Positions 1-11,664 of a stretch of 64,000 nt of DNA are shown here, one piece after another. The notes under the pieces were generated by a model that did no database searches, was not told where the DNA came from, and worked only from the letters and a program-made list of their open reading frames with translations. The first letter of the stretch is position 1, and every line of letters begins with the position of its first letter. This stretch comes from Sideroxydans sp. CL21. Its GTDB lineage: Bacteria; Pseudomonadota; Gammaproteobacteria; Burkholderiales; Gallionellaceae. The DNA is taken from assembly GCF_902459525.1 (NCBI RefSeq), contig NZ_LR699166.1, positions 783,501 through 847,500 of the forward strand, read 5' to 3'. A program made the position numbers and the translations under genes.

Positions 1-233
1 CAACGATGGGTGTGGTACTCGGCCTCAAGGCCTTTTCGGTCGCCATCATCGGCGGACTGAACAGCGGCATGGGTGTGATCGTCGGCGGCCTGATCCTGGG
101 CATCGCGGAGACCACCACCGGCTACTACATCTCGACCGGATACAAGGATGTGCCCGGGTTGTTGCTGCTGTTGCTGGTGTTGGCAATCAAGCCGTCCGGC
201 ATGTTCGGCAAGTCTGTCATCAAAAAGGTATAG
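1..233 (+). CDS. livH: Branched-chain amino acid-type ABC permease LivH, C-terminal fragment (cut by window edge)
   Basis: The reading frame is open from the first bases and ends with TAG at 231-233, so only the last ~75 residues are visible. They are hydrophobic and glycine-rich (GGLNSGMGVIVGG, then GLLLLLLVLAIKPSGMFG), typical of the last membrane segments of LivH-type inner-membrane permeases, which usually end in a KPSGLFG-like motif. The next gene (livM-livG) starts one base after the stop, so they are co-transcribed. LivH would pair with the LivM half of that protein to form the transport pore. The call rests on the C-terminal motif plus context; the substrate (branched-chain amino acid, amide or other small acid) cannot be told from this piece. 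Confidence 0.85.
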   Translation, partial: TMGVVLGLKAFSVAIIGGLNSGMGVIVGGLILGIAETTTGYYISTGYKDVPGLLLLLLVLAIKPSGMFGKSVIKKV

Positions 234-234
234 C

Positions 235-2178
235 ATGAGCGCGGTCAAAAATATTTCCATTGTTCTCGCCATTGCGGTTGCGGCATTGCTGCCCACGCTC
301 TGGCCCAATCCCTATTATATTCATCTGATGGTGGTGATCGGTATCTACGCGATCCTGCTGCTGGGACTCGATATCGTGGTCGGCTATGTGGGCGAAGTTT
401 CGCTCGGTCATGCCGCCTTGTTCGGTATCGGTTCCTATACCGCCGGTGTGCTGCATTTCCAGCTGGCTGTGCCGTTCCTGCTGGCGGTACCGGCAAGCAT
501 TGCCGTCACCGGCCTGTTCGGTGCGATACTCGCCTTGCCGGCGCTGCGCGTTAACGGTCCCTATCTGGCGATGGTGACCCTGGCATTCGGCACCATCATC
601 CAGATATTGATCAACGAGATGACCTTCCTCACCAACGGACCGCTCGGCTTGTCTGTGCGCAAACCGATCTGGTTCGGTCATCAGATTACCGGCACCGACT
701 ATTACTACATCGTGCTGGTTGCCCTGGTGCTGGCCCTGATCGTCGTGCAGCGCGTGCTCAAATCGCATCTTGGACGCGCTTTCGAGGCCTTGCATGACAG
801 CCCTATCGCATCGGACTGCATGGGTGTCAGCGTGTACGCCTACAAGGTGTACGCTTTTGTATTGAGTGCGGGCCTGGCGGGACTGGCGGGCAGCCTGTTC
901 ACGTATTCCGAGGAATATATCTCGCCCAATACCTATAACTTCGAGTTGACGATATTGTTCCTGCTGGCGGTCATCATGGGGGGGCGCAAAACCCGCAGCG
1001 GCCCGATCCTGGGGGCTATCATTATCGTGATGCTGCCGAATGTGCTGTCCGACATTGACCTGTTCCGCAAGATATCCGTCGGCATTGCAGTGATTGCGGT
1101 CGTGTACTCGGCTTACGCCTTGGCAGTCAGAATGCGCACGCTGAGGCAGGTGGCGATCCCGGTGCTTGTTACCGTCGCCCTCGCGATATCGGGCTATGTG
1201 ATGGACAACATCACGGACCAGCGCCTGACGATATTCGGCGTGATGATCCTGTTCGTGGTGTATTACCTGCCCAACGGCATCATGGGTTTCGTGCGCAGCC
1301 TCGTCGTGAGATTCAGGCCGCAATGGGTACACCGGCATGTGGCGATCCTGGAGCAGGGCGACAAGCAGCATGTCTGGTCAGTACCGGATCATCCGGTCAC
1401 GGCCAACGGATTCCTGCTGGAAGCGCACAAGCTGGTGATGCAATTCGGCGGACTGAAAGCGCTGAATGATGTCAATCTGCAGATCGCCAAAGGTTCCGTG
1501 CACGGCCTCATCGGGCCCAACGGCTCGGGCAAGAGCACGACCATGAACGTGCTGACCGGCATCTACAACCCAACGTCGGGCGAGATCGAATTCAACGGCA
1601 AGATCATCACCGGCGCGACGCCCTCGTCGATCGCCGGCGAAGGCATCGCGCGTACTTTCCAGAACGTGCAGTTGTTCGGCGAAATGACCGCCATCGAGAA
1701 CGTGCTGGTCGGCCTGCATCACACTTACAAACACAGCCTGATCGATGTCGTGTTCCAGACCCCGCGCTGCCGCAGGGAAAAGAACGCGGCGGAAGTGCGT
1801 GCCGCCAGTCTGTTGCAGTTCGTCGGCCTGGCCGATCTCGCCAACGAGGAAGCGCGCAACCTGCCGTACGGAAAACAGCGTCTGCTGGAGATCGCCCGCG
1901 CACTGGCGCTGAATCCGAGCCTGCTGCTGCTGGACGAGCCGGCTGCCGGCCTGACTGCGCCGGACATCAAGGAGTTGATCGCGATGATCAACAAAATACG
2001 CGGCCATGGCATTACCGTGATACTCATCGAGCATCACATGGATGTGGTCATGAGCATTTGCGATACCGTGACGGTGCTCGATTTCGGCCAGAAGATCGCC
2101 GAGGGTACGCCGGCAAATATTCAATCCGATGAAAAAGTCATTGAAGCCTATCTTGGCGGCAGCGCCAAGGCAGCGTGA
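235..2178 (+). CDS. livM: LivM-LivG fusion: ABC permease joined to ATP-binding subunit
   Basis: This 647-residue protein joins two normally separate subunits. Residues 1 to ~375 are a LivM-type permease with about ten hydrophobic segments. A linker follows, and residues ~400-647 are a LivG-type ATPase. Walker A (GPNGSGKST) lies near residue 427, the signature region LPYGKQRLLEIARAL near 543 (the usual LSGG is replaced by LPYG, as is normal in LivG), and Walker B (LLLLDEPAAGL) near 563. The ATG at 235, one base after the livH stop, is chosen because the protein then begins directly with the first membrane helix. Such fusions are known in betaproteobacteria. The periplasmic binding protein would lie upstream, outside the window. 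The nearby semialdehyde dehydrogenase and glycolate genes hint at a small organic acid or amino acid as substrate, but that is inference. Confidence 0.93.
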   Translation: MSAVKNISIVLAIAVAALLPTLWPNPYYIHLMVVIGIYAILLLGLDIVVGYVGEVSLGHAALFGIGSYTAGVLHFQLAVPFLLAVPASIAVTGLFGAILALPALRVNGPYLAMVTLAFGTIIQILINEMTFLTNGPLGLSVRKPIWFGHQITGTDYYYIVLVALVLALIVVQRVLKSHLGRAFEALHDSPIASDCMGVSVYAYKVYAFVLSAGLAGLAGSLFTYSEEYISPNTYNFELTILFLLAVIMGGRKTRSGPILGAIIIVMLPNVLSDIDLFRKISVGIAVIAVVYSAYALAVRMRTLRQVAIPVLVTVALAISGYVMDNITDQRLTIFGVMILFVVYYLPNGIMGFVRSLVVRFRPQWVHRHVAILEQGDKQHVWSVPDHPVTANGFLLEAHKLVMQFGGLKALNDVNLQIAKGSVHGLIGPNGSGKSTTMNVLTGIYNPTSGEIEFNGKIITGATPSSIAGEGIARTFQNVQLFGEMTAIENVLVGLHHTYKHSLIDVVFQTPRCRREKNAAEVRAASLLQFVGLADLANEEARNLPYGKQRLLEIARALALNPSLLLLDEPAAGLTAPDIKELIAMINKIRGHGITVILIEHHMDVVMSICDTVTVLDFGQKIAEGTPANIQSDEKVIEAYLGGSAKAA

Positions 2179-2188
2179 GGAGTTAACG

Positions 2189-2911
<723 letters not shown>

Positions 2912-3113
2912 TTCTCGATAGCCATCCGGATTTTTTCGGATGGCGGGTGTAGCTGCCGTGGAAATGCACTTTGGTTCCGGCGATGAATTTTTGATTTCCA
3001 TTTAAAGCAACAAATACTCAAGCCACCATGAACACCAACAGGATTCACCCCCGTATGCGCAGCGTGCACTGCAGTTGCCGCAAGGAAAACATTCAATATT
3101 TCAGGAGAACCAA

Positions 3114-4616
3114 ATGACCAAGCCGACCTTATCGTTGTGGATCAACGGCCAGCGCGCGCAGAGCGCAAGCAGCCGTTTCGCGGACGTGACCAACCCGGCG
3201 AGCGGCGAAGTGATCCGCCAGGTGCCATTGGCCAATCGTGCGGATGTCGACAGCGCGGTAGCCGCCGCCAAGGCGGCCTTCCCGGGCTGGCGCGATACAC
3301 CGCCGCTGCGCCGCGCCCGCATTCTGAACAAATTCCGCGAGTTGCTCGAAACGCACCGTGCCGAACTTGCGCAACTGGCGAGTGAAGAGCACGGCAAGAC
3401 ACTGGAAGATGCGGCAGGTTCCGTACAGCGCGGCATCGAAGTGGTGGAATTCGCCGTTGGTGCACCGCACCTGCTCAAGGGCGAGCATGCCGAGAACGTC
3501 GGGCGCGGCGTCGACTGCCATTCCATGCTGCAGCCGATCGGCGTGTGCACCGGCATCACGCCGTTCAACTTCCCCGCGATGGTACCGATGTGGATGTTCC
3601 CCATCGCCATCGCCTGCGGCAACACTTTCATCCTCAAGCCTTCCGAGAAAGTGCCCTCCTGCAGCCTGCGCATGGCCGAGCTGTTCAAGGAAGCCGGTTT
3701 GCCCGACGGCGTGTTCAATGTCGTTCCCGGCGACAAGGAGGCGGTGGATGCCTTGCTCGTCCATCCCGATGTGCGTGCCGTGTCATTCGTCGGCTCGACC
3801 CCCATCGCAAAATACATCTACGAGACCGCGGCGCACAACGGCAAGCGCGTGCAGGCCCTGGGCGGCGCGAAGAACCACGCTGTGGTGCTGCCCGATGCGG
3901 CACTGGATTTCACGGCCGATGCCATCATGGGCGCGGCATACGGCTCGGCCGGCGAGCGTTGCATGGCGATCTCCACGGTGGTCGCGGTAGGCGATGTGGC
4001 CGATACGCTGGTGGCCAAACTCAAGGAACGGGCCGAGAAGCTGGTGGTTGGTCCCGGCAACCGAAAAGGCGTCGACATGGGGCCGGTGATCTCGGCCGCG
4101 CATCGCGACAAGATCGTGGGTTATATCGACAGCGGCGTGAAGCAGGGCGCGAAGCTGGTGACGGACGGGCGCGGCATCAGGGTGGAAGGGTACGAGCGCG
4201 GTTTCTTCGTCGGCCCGACCCTGTTCGACAACGTCAGCACCACGATGGATATCTACCGGGACGAGATATTCGGTCCGGTGCTGATCGTGCTGCGCGTCGC
4301 CAGCCTCGATGAGGCGATCCGCATGATCAACAGCAACCCCTATGCCAACGGCACTGCCATCTTCACCACCTCCGGCGGTGCGGCGCGCCGCTTCCAGAAC
4401 GAGATCGAAGTCGGCATGGTTGGCATCAATGTGCCGATCCCCGTGCCGATGGCATTCTTCTCCTTCGGCGGATGGAAGGCATCGCTGTTCGGCGACCTGC
4501 ACATGCACGGCATGGAAGGCGTGTATTTCTATACCCGCACCAAGGCGATCACGACGCGCTGGCCGGAAGTGGCGGAGCGCAGCGCATCCACGCTGACGAT
4601 GCCGACACTGGGCTGA
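3114..4616 (+). CDS. mmsA: CoA-acylating (methyl)malonate-semialdehyde dehydrogenase
   Basis: This 500-residue aldehyde dehydrogenase matches the usual MmsA length. The nucleophile Cys is near residue 283 in the motif GERCMA. The general-base region reads LGGAKNH rather than ELGGK, a hallmark of the CoA-dependent MmsA/IolA branch. The N-terminal fold shows GITPFNFPAMVPMWM, also typical. The enzyme oxidises malonate or methylmalonate semialdehyde to acetyl- or propionyl-CoA with NAD+ and CoA. The start at 3114 has an AGGAGA Shine-Dalgarno site. It lies between a LivHMGF importer and glyoxylate-type reductases, so it could serve valine degradation, beta-alanine degradation or another C3 semialdehyde route. 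Which of these applies is not shown by the sequence. Confidence 0.92.
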   Translation: MTKPTLSLWINGQRAQSASSRFADVTNPASGEVIRQVPLANRADVDSAVAAAKAAFPGWRDTPPLRRARILNKFRELLETHRAELAQLASEEHGKTLEDAAGSVQRGIEVVEFAVGAPHLLKGEHAENVGRGVDCHSMLQPIGVCTGITPFNFPAMVPMWMFPIAIACGNTFILKPSEKVPSCSLRMAELFKEAGLPDGVFNVVPGDKEAVDALLVHPDVRAVSFVGSTPIAKYIYETAAHNGKRVQALGGAKNHAVVLPDAALDFTADAIMGAAYGSAGERCMAISTVVAVGDVADTLVAKLKERAEKLVVGPGNRKGVDMGPVISAAHRDKIVGYIDSGVKQGAKLVTDGRGIRVEGYERGFFVGPTLFDNVSTTMDIYRDEIFGPVLIVLRVASLDEAIRMINSNPYANGTAIFTTSGGAARRFQNEIEVGMVGINVPIPVPMAFFSFGGWKASLFGDLHMHGMEGVYFYTRTKAITTRWPEVAERSASTLTMPTLG

Positions 4617-4639
4617 GCCGCGGCTGGATTGAGGGCGCC

Positions 4640-5593
4640 ATGAACCTGAACCATTTGTCCAAGCTGGCGATCGAAGTGATGATGCCGATCTCCATCCTGG
4701 TCGGGGCCGGGGCGATCTGGCCGGTCTATTTCAGGGAGATCTCCGGCAAGACGCTGCGGATACAGCTCAACCGGCTGGTGCTGAACCTGTTCTACCCGGC
4801 CATCCTGTTCTCCATCGCCGCCACCACGCCGATCACACCGGAATTGTTGTCGGTGCCCTTGCTGGTCGGCATCGGCACACTGCTGTCGGGCGCCGTGCTC
4901 TATATCCTGCTCTATCGTTCGCCGCTGGGGAACGGAATGAACAACGGGACCCGCGCCGCGTTGACAGTGAGCGGCATGTTCGGCAACACGTTTTTCGTCG
5001 GCGTGCCGGTACTGGTCTATTTCTATGGCGGGGAGGCTTCGCGTTATGCTGCCTTCAACGACATGCTGATGACCATGCCCATTATGTGGAGCTTGGGAGT
5101 ATGGATATGCACCAAGCTGGGGCCGCCCGAATCCGCCAGGCTGCACCCGCCGATCTGGCGATTGATGATGGGGATCCCGCCGATCTGGGCGTTCATCGCC
5201 GGTGCCCTGATGCAGATGAGCGGTTTCGTGTTCGAGCCACTCATCCACGCCGCGCGCCTGATCGGACAGGCGACCATCCCGGTGACGATGTTCGTGCTGG
5301 GACTGTCCATCCCGTGGCGCAACCTGAAGCCGCGCATGGCGATTCTGGGCGTGGCCGCGGTGAAGATCGGGCTGATGCCGCTGATGGTGGCCGTTGCCGC
5401 CTCGCTGCTGTACGTGCACACGACAGAACCCCAGCAAGCGGCTGTGATCGAAGCAGGCATGCCGACCATGATGTCGGCGCTGATTCTTTCCGACCGCTTC
5501 CATCTGGATACCGAGGCGGCGGCGCTGATGATAGGCTGGACCACGGTGTTGTACTGGTTTGCCTTGCCGGTGACGGCCTGGTTGATGCACTGA
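4640..5593 (+). CDS. AEC-family (auxin efflux carrier-like) transporter
   Basis: This is a 317-residue inner-membrane protein with about ten hydrophobic segments and the two-halves layout of AEC carriers. Motifs seen include NRLVLNLFYPAILFSIAA near the start, SGMFGNTFFVGVPV in the middle and a C-terminal EAGMPTMMSALILSDRF. The last is the family's conserved pore segment. AEC proteins move organic anions such as malate or malonate by a secondary mechanism. The ATG at 4640 follows a GAGGG site and sits 23 bases after mmsA, so both are probably co-transcribed. In this setting it may import or export a C2-C4 acid handled by the neighbouring enzymes; the substrate is unproven. Confidence 0.85.
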   Translation: MNLNHLSKLAIEVMMPISILVGAGAIWPVYFREISGKTLRIQLNRLVLNLFYPAILFSIAATTPITPELLSVPLLVGIGTLLSGAVLYILLYRSPLGNGMNNGTRAALTVSGMFGNTFFVGVPVLVYFYGGEASRYAAFNDMLMTMPIMWSLGVWICTKLGPPESARLHPPIWRLMMGIPPIWAFIAGALMQMSGFVFEPLIHAARLIGQATIPVTMFVLGLSIPWRNLKPRMAILGVAAVKIGLMPLMVAVAASLLYVHTTEPQQAAVIEAGMPTMMSALILSDRFHLDTEAAALMIGWTTVLYWFALPVTAWLMH

Positions 5594-5624
5594 AGACTAA
5601 ATAAAAATCACTCTGGAGGAGTTT

Positions 5625-6512
5625 ATGACAATCAATATCGGATTCATCGGCCCCGGCATCATGGGCGGCCCCATGGCACTCAATCTCATGAAGGGCGGGC
5701 ACAAGTTGTGGGTCTATGCGCGCCGCCCCGCCGCCGCGCAGACGCTGGTTGCGGCGGGTGCGACCGCCTGCGCCTCGCCGGCAGAAGTGGCAAAGCATTC
5801 CGACGTGATTTTCACCATCGTGGCAGACACGCCGGATGTCGAAAGTGTGATCTTCGGCGAGCAGGGCATCGCCATGCAGGCGCGCCCCGGCACCGTGATT
5901 GTCGACATGAGCACCATCTCGCCCACGGCCACCAAATCCATCGCCGAACGGCTCGCGAGGCAGCGCGTCGAGATGCTGGACGCGCCGGTTTCCGGCGGCG
6001 AGACCGGCGCGATCAACGGCACCCTGTCCATCATGGTGGGCGGCAAGCCCCTGATATTCGAACGCATCAAACCGCTGTTCGAATGCATGGGCAAGAACAT
6101 CGTGCACATCGGCGACAACGGCGCGGGACAAGTGGCGAAAGCGTGCAACCAGATCGTGGTGGCGGTGACCATAGAGGCGGTGGCGGAAGCGCTGACCTTC
6201 GCGCGCAAGAACGGCGCCGACCCGGCCAAGGTGCGCGAGGCGCTGATGGGCGGATTCGCCGGCAGCAAGATCATGGAAGTGCACGGCAAACGCATGCTGG
6301 ACAACGATTTCAAACCCGGCTTCAAGGTCGGCCTGCACCAGAAGGACATGCGCATCGTCATGGAAACGGCGCACCAGCTGGGCGTGGCGTTGCCCGCCGC
6401 CGCGCTGGTTACCCAGCACCTCAACGCACTGATGGGCACCGGCGACGCCAACCTGGATTCGGCAGCCGTGGTGAAGGTCATCGAACGCATGTCCGGCATG
6501 GGCGGTAAATAA
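5625..6512 (+). CDS. garR: Tartronate-semialdehyde (2-hydroxy-3-oxopropionate) reductase
   Basis: This 295-residue beta-hydroxyacid dehydrogenase begins with the Rossmann motif GFIGPGIMG. DAPVSGGE (substrate binding) follows, then GAGQVAKACNQ carrying the catalytic Lys near residue 171, and FKPGFKVGLHQKD near the C-terminus. The last motif is characteristic of GarR/GlxR rather than of 3-hydroxyisobutyrate dehydrogenase. The enzyme interconverts tartronate semialdehyde and D-glycerate with NAD(P)H. A strong GGAGGAG site precedes the ATG. The partner glyoxylate carboligase (Gcl) is not in this window. Because mmsA lies two genes upstream, a role as 3-hydroxyisobutyrate dehydrogenase (MmsB) is the main alternative, though the motifs fit GarR better. 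Confidence 0.85.
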   Translation: MTINIGFIGPGIMGGPMALNLMKGGHKLWVYARRPAAAQTLVAAGATACASPAEVAKHSDVIFTIVADTPDVESVIFGEQGIAMQARPGTVIVDMSTISPTATKSIAERLARQRVEMLDAPVSGGETGAINGTLSIMVGGKPLIFERIKPLFECMGKNIVHIGDNGAGQVAKACNQIVVAVTIEAVAEALTFARKNGADPAKVREALMGGFAGSKIMEVHGKRMLDNDFKPGFKVGLHQKDMRIVMETAHQLGVALPAAALVTQHLNALMGTGDANLDSAAVVKVIERMSGMGGK

Positions 6513-6516
6513 GATC

Positions 6517-7464
6517 ATGGAAAAAATCGTGTTCCTCGATTCGGCAACCATCATTGCAGACGTGCGTCCGCCTGCTTTTGCGCACACATGGAAATCATAT
6601 CCGGCCACGACGGCCGAACAGGTCGTGGCGCGGCTGCAGGATGCGACCATCGCGATCACCAACAAGGTGCCGCTGCGCCGCGATTCGCTGGAACAGTTGC
6701 CGAAGCTGAAGATGGTCGCGATCTCCGCCACCGGCACCGACAATGTCGATATCGACTATTGCCGCGAGCGCGGCATCGTGGTGTCGAACATCCGCAACTA
6801 TTCGGTACACACCGTGCCCGAGCACGTGTTCATGTTGCTGCTGGCGCTGCGCCGCAACCTGCTGGCGTTCCGTTCCGACGTGCGCAACGGGGCGTGGCAG
6901 AAATCTGCACAGTTCTGCCTGTTCACGCATCCGGTCTACGATCTGCACGGCACCACCCTCGGCATCATCGGTCGCGGCGCGATCGGCAATGCGGTGGGGC
7001 AGATCGCAACGGCATTCGGCATGAAGGTATTGTTCGCCGAGCATAAAAATGCCGCCGCAGTCAGGCCGGGTTACACCGCGTTCGACAGGGTGCTGTGCGA
7101 AAGCGACGCGATCACTTTGCACTTGCCGCTGAAAGAGCAGACCCGCCACTTGATTGGCACGGACGAGTTTGCCTGCATGAAACCCCAGGCCCTGCTGATC
7201 AATACGGCGCGGGGCGGCCTGGTGGATGAAGCCGCATTGCTGGAGGCGCTGCGCTCGGGCCGCATAGCAGGTGCCGGATTCGACGTACTGGGCAAGGAAC
7301 CGCCGACAGCAGGGCATCCGCTGCTGGATCTGGATATGCCCAATTTCATCATGACCCCGCATATTGCCTGGTCGGGCCGGGCTGCGATGCAGGCCCTTGC
7401 CGACCAGCTCATCTCAAACATCGAAGCGTTCGTGGCCGGTACACCCGACAACCGTGTCGCTTGA
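6517..7464 (+). CDS. D-2-hydroxyacid dehydrogenase, likely glycerate dehydrogenase / hydroxypyruvate reductase
   Basis: This 315-residue NAD-dependent dehydrogenase carries the Rossmann motif GIIGRGAIGNAVGQ. Catalytic residues appear in INTARGGLVDE (Arg), GKEPP (Glu) and MTPHIAW (His). The N-terminal substrate domain contains ATGTDNVDIDYCRERGI, as in HprA-type enzymes. The probable reaction is hydroxypyruvate or glyoxylate reduction to D-glycerate or glycolate. The gene starts four bases after the garR stop, so the two reductases are translationally coupled and probably act in the same glyoxylate/glycerate branch. The exact substrate within the family is inferred from the neighbours. Confidence 0.87.
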   Translation: MEKIVFLDSATIIADVRPPAFAHTWKSYPATTAEQVVARLQDATIAITNKVPLRRDSLEQLPKLKMVAISATGTDNVDIDYCRERGIVVSNIRNYSVHTVPEHVFMLLLALRRNLLAFRSDVRNGAWQKSAQFCLFTHPVYDLHGTTLGIIGRGAIGNAVGQIATAFGMKVLFAEHKNAAAVRPGYTAFDRVLCESDAITLHLPLKEQTRHLIGTDEFACMKPQALLINTARGGLVDEAALLEALRSGRIAGAGFDVLGKEPPTAGHPLLDLDMPNFIMTPHIAWSGRAAMQALADQLISNIEAFVAGTPDNRVA

Positions 7465-7488
7465 AACATCGTTTTAAGGAGAACCATC

Positions 7489-9081
<1,593 letters not shown>

Positions 9082-9100
9082 ACCCGGCGGCAACGAGAAA

Positions 9101-10555
9101 ATGAAAAAACCAGAACTGATAAGACAGTTGCAGGACATCCTGCCGGCGGATTCGGTATTGTTCGAACTGGAAGACCTCAAGCCCTTCGAGTGCGACGGGT
9201 TGTCGGCCTATCGCGAGATACCGCTGGCGGTTGTACTGCCCGAGACTGAAGAACAGGTGCGCAAGATATTGCTGCTGTGCCGCCGCGAAAACGTGCCGGT
9301 GGTCGCGCGCGGTTCCGGCACCGGACTGTCGGGCGGTGCGTTGCCGCTCGTGGACGGTGTGCTGCTCAGTCTGTCGAAATTCAAGCGCATCCTGGCCGTC
9401 GATCCCGTCGCGCGTATCGCACGGGTCCAGCCCGGTGTGCGCAACCTTGCGATCTCCGAAGCGGCCGCGCCGCATGGCCTGTATTACGCACCCGACCCGT
9501 CCAGCCAGATCGCCTGTTCCATCGGCGGCAACGTGGCGGAGAACGCGGGCGGCGTGCACTGCCTGAAATACGGCCTCACCGTGCACAACGTGCTCAAGGT
9601 GCGTGCCTACACCATGGACGGCGAATTGCTGGAACTCGGCTCGGAAGGGCTGGACTCTTCCGGCTACGATTTGCTGGCGCTGTTTACCGGCAGCGAAGGC
9701 ATGCTGGGCGTGATCACCGAGGTGACGGTCAAGCTGCTGCCCAAACCCGAACTCGCGCGCGTGGTGATGGCGGCGTTCGCCACCGTGGCGGAAGCGGGTG
9801 TCGCCGTGGGCGAAATCATCGCGGCCGGCATCATCCCGGCCGGCCTGGAAATGATGGACAAACTCATGACCAGGGCCGTGGAGGACTTCGTCCACGCCGG
9901 CTACCCGCTCGACGCCGAAGCCATCCTGCTGTGCGAATCGGACGGCACGCCCGAAGAGGTCGCCGAGGAAATCGCCAGGATGGAGGCGATATTCACGCGC
10001 TGCGGCGCGATCTCGTTGCGCACCTCGGAGAATGAGGCGGACAGGCTCAGGTTGTGGGCCGGGCGCAAGGCCGCATTCCCGGCCGCCGGCCGCATCTCGC
10101 CCGATTACTACTGCATGGACGGCACCATCCCGCGCCGCGAACTGACGCATGTGCTGAACAGCATCGAGGACTTGTCGCGCGAATACGGTCTGCGCGTAGG
10201 CAATGTGTTCCATGCCGGAGACGGCAACCTGCATCCGCTGATCCTCTACGATGCCAACCAGCCCGGCGAACTCCACCGCGCCGAGGAACTCGGAGGCAAG
10301 ATACTGGAACTGTGCGTGGAAGTGGGCGGCACGATTACCGGCGAGCACGGCGTGGGCATCGAGAAGATCAACCAGATGTGCGCGCAATTTACACCGGATG
10401 AGTTGCAGCGGTTCCGCGAGGTGAAGCTGGCATTCGACCCGTCCGGCCTGCTCAATCCGGGCAAGCTGATCCCCACCGCGCACCGCTGTGCCGAATTCGG
10501 CGCGCAGCATGTGCATCACGGCCAGGTCCCGTTCCCCGACCTGCCGCGTTTTTGA
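9101..10555 (+). CDS. glcD: Glycolate oxidase, FAD-binding subunit GlcD
   Basis: This 484-residue FAD-dependent enzyme has an FAD_binding_4 domain with ARGSGTGLSGGALPL and IACSIGGNVAENAGG, and a C-terminal FAD-oxidase domain with GNVFHAGDGNLHPLIL and GEHGVGIEK. These are signature stretches of GlcD/D-lactate dehydrogenase proteins. GlcD oxidises glycolate (or D-lactate) to glyoxylate and passes electrons through GlcE and GlcF to the quinone pool. The gene begins 19 bases after the malate synthase stop and is followed by glcE and glcF, giving the complete three-subunit set. The enzyme works on the cytoplasmic side of the membrane. Confidence 0.95.
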   Translation: MKKPELIRQLQDILPADSVLFELEDLKPFECDGLSAYREIPLAVVLPETEEQVRKILLLCRRENVPVVARGSGTGLSGGALPLVDGVLLSLSKFKRILAVDPVARIARVQPGVRNLAISEAAAPHGLYYAPDPSSQIACSIGGNVAENAGGVHCLKYGLTVHNVLKVRAYTMDGELLELGSEGLDSSGYDLLALFTGSEGMLGVITEVTVKLLPKPELARVVMAAFATVAEAGVAVGEIIAAGIIPAGLEMMDKLMTRAVEDFVHAGYPLDAEAILLCESDGTPEEVAEEIARMEAIFTRCGAISLRTSENEADRLRLWAGRKAAFPAAGRISPDYYCMDGTIPRRELTHVLNSIEDLSREYGLRVGNVFHAGDGNLHPLILYDANQPGELHRAEELGGKILELCVEVGGTITGEHGVGIEKINQMCAQFTPDELQRFREVKLAFDPSGLLNPGKLIPTAHRCAEFGAQHVHHGQVPFPDLPRF

Positions 10556-10585
10556 GCAGCCGTTTTTGTGAAGACAGATAAAACC

Positions 10586-11659
10586 ATGCAGAACATCATC
10601 GAGCAATTGAGGCAGACCGTGCTGGCTGCCGGTCGCGATCGCCGCCCGCTGCGCATCGCCGGTTCGGGCAGCAAAACATTCTACGGTCGCACCACGCAGG
10701 GCGATGTACTGGACGCGACGCAATATCGCGGCATCGTCTCCTACGAACCCACCGAGCTGGTCATCACGGCACGCGCCGGTACGCCGCTGGCGGAAGTCGA
10801 GGCAGTGCTGGCGGCCAAACGGCAGATGCTGGCGTTCGAAGCGCCACATTTCGGGCCGGGTGCGACGCTGGGCGGTTGCATTGCCGCCGGTCTGTCCGGA
10901 CCGCGCCGTCCCTATACCGGCGCGGTGCGCGACTACGTGCTGGGCGTGCGCATGATAGACGGCAAGGGCGAAGTGCTGAACTTCGGCGGCCAGGTCATGA
11001 AGAACGTCGCGGGTTACGACGTGTCGCGCCTGATGCCCGGTTCGTTCGGCACGCTGGGCCTGTTGCTGGACGTTTCGCTGAAAGTCCTGCCGATACCGGT
11101 CGAGGAACTGAGCCTGCGGTTCCAGATGACAGAGCACGAGGCGATCGAGGCGATGAACCGCTGGGCGGCACAACCGCTTTCGCTGTCCGCGACCTGCCAT
11201 CACGACGGCGTGCTCAGCGTGCGCCTGTCGGGTGCCGCCGCTGCGATACGCTCGGTGCGGCAGAAACTCGGCGGCGAAGTCGTGGCGGATGCCGACGATT
11301 TCTGGCGCAGCGTGCGCGAACAGCAGCATGCATTCTTTCAGGCCGACACCGGCAAGCAAGGATACGCGTTGTGGCGTTTGTCGTTGCCATCCACCGCAGC
11401 GGTTACGAACCTGCCGGGACGGCAACTGATCGAGTGGGGCGGCGCACTACGCTGGCTGGCGAGCGATGCTCCTGCTGCGGACATCCGTCAGGCAGCGGCC
11501 GCGCTCGGCGGGCAGGCCGCCGTGTTCCGCGGCGCCGTACCCGGTGTCGAACCGTTCCATCCCTTGTCGCCTTCCTTGTTGCAGTTGCACCAGCGTTTGA
11601 AGCAATCCTTCGATCCGCACGGCATCTTCAATCCCGGTCGCATGTACTCGGAGTTCTAA
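10586..11659 (+). CDS. glcE: Glycolate oxidase, FAD-binding subunit GlcE
   Basis: This ~357-residue protein has the N-terminal FAD-binding domain (RIAGSGSKTFYG, FGPGATLGGCIAAGLSGP) and a short C-terminal half (VPGVEPFHPLSPSLL, then DPHGIFNPGRM), as in GlcE. It forms the second flavin subunit of glycolate oxidase. The ATG at 10586 is preferred. A GTG at 10568 would add six residues, and neither has a strong ribosome-binding site. glcF begins five bases after the stop, which points to coupled translation. Family identity is clear from the small size and the position between glcD and glcF. Confidence 0.93.
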   Translation: MQNIIEQLRQTVLAAGRDRRPLRIAGSGSKTFYGRTTQGDVLDATQYRGIVSYEPTELVITARAGTPLAEVEAVLAAKRQMLAFEAPHFGPGATLGGCIAAGLSGPRRPYTGAVRDYVLGVRMIDGKGEVLNFGGQVMKNVAGYDVSRLMPGSFGTLGLLLDVSLKVLPIPVEELSLRFQMTEHEAIEAMNRWAAQPLSLSATCHHDGVLSVRLSGAAAAIRSVRQKLGGEVVADADDFWRSVREQQHAFFQADTGKQGYALWRLSLPSTAAVTNLPGRQLIEWGGALRWLASDAPAADIRQAAAALGGQAAVFRGAVPGVEPFHPLSPSLLQLHQRLKQSFDPHGIFNPGRMYSEF

Positions 11660-11664
11660 GCGCC

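Noticed and set aside
220-1371. A 383-codon minus-strand frame opposite livM
   Set aside because: Antisense shadow of a GC-rich membrane-protein gene; composition dominated by His, Gln and Arg and no start context.
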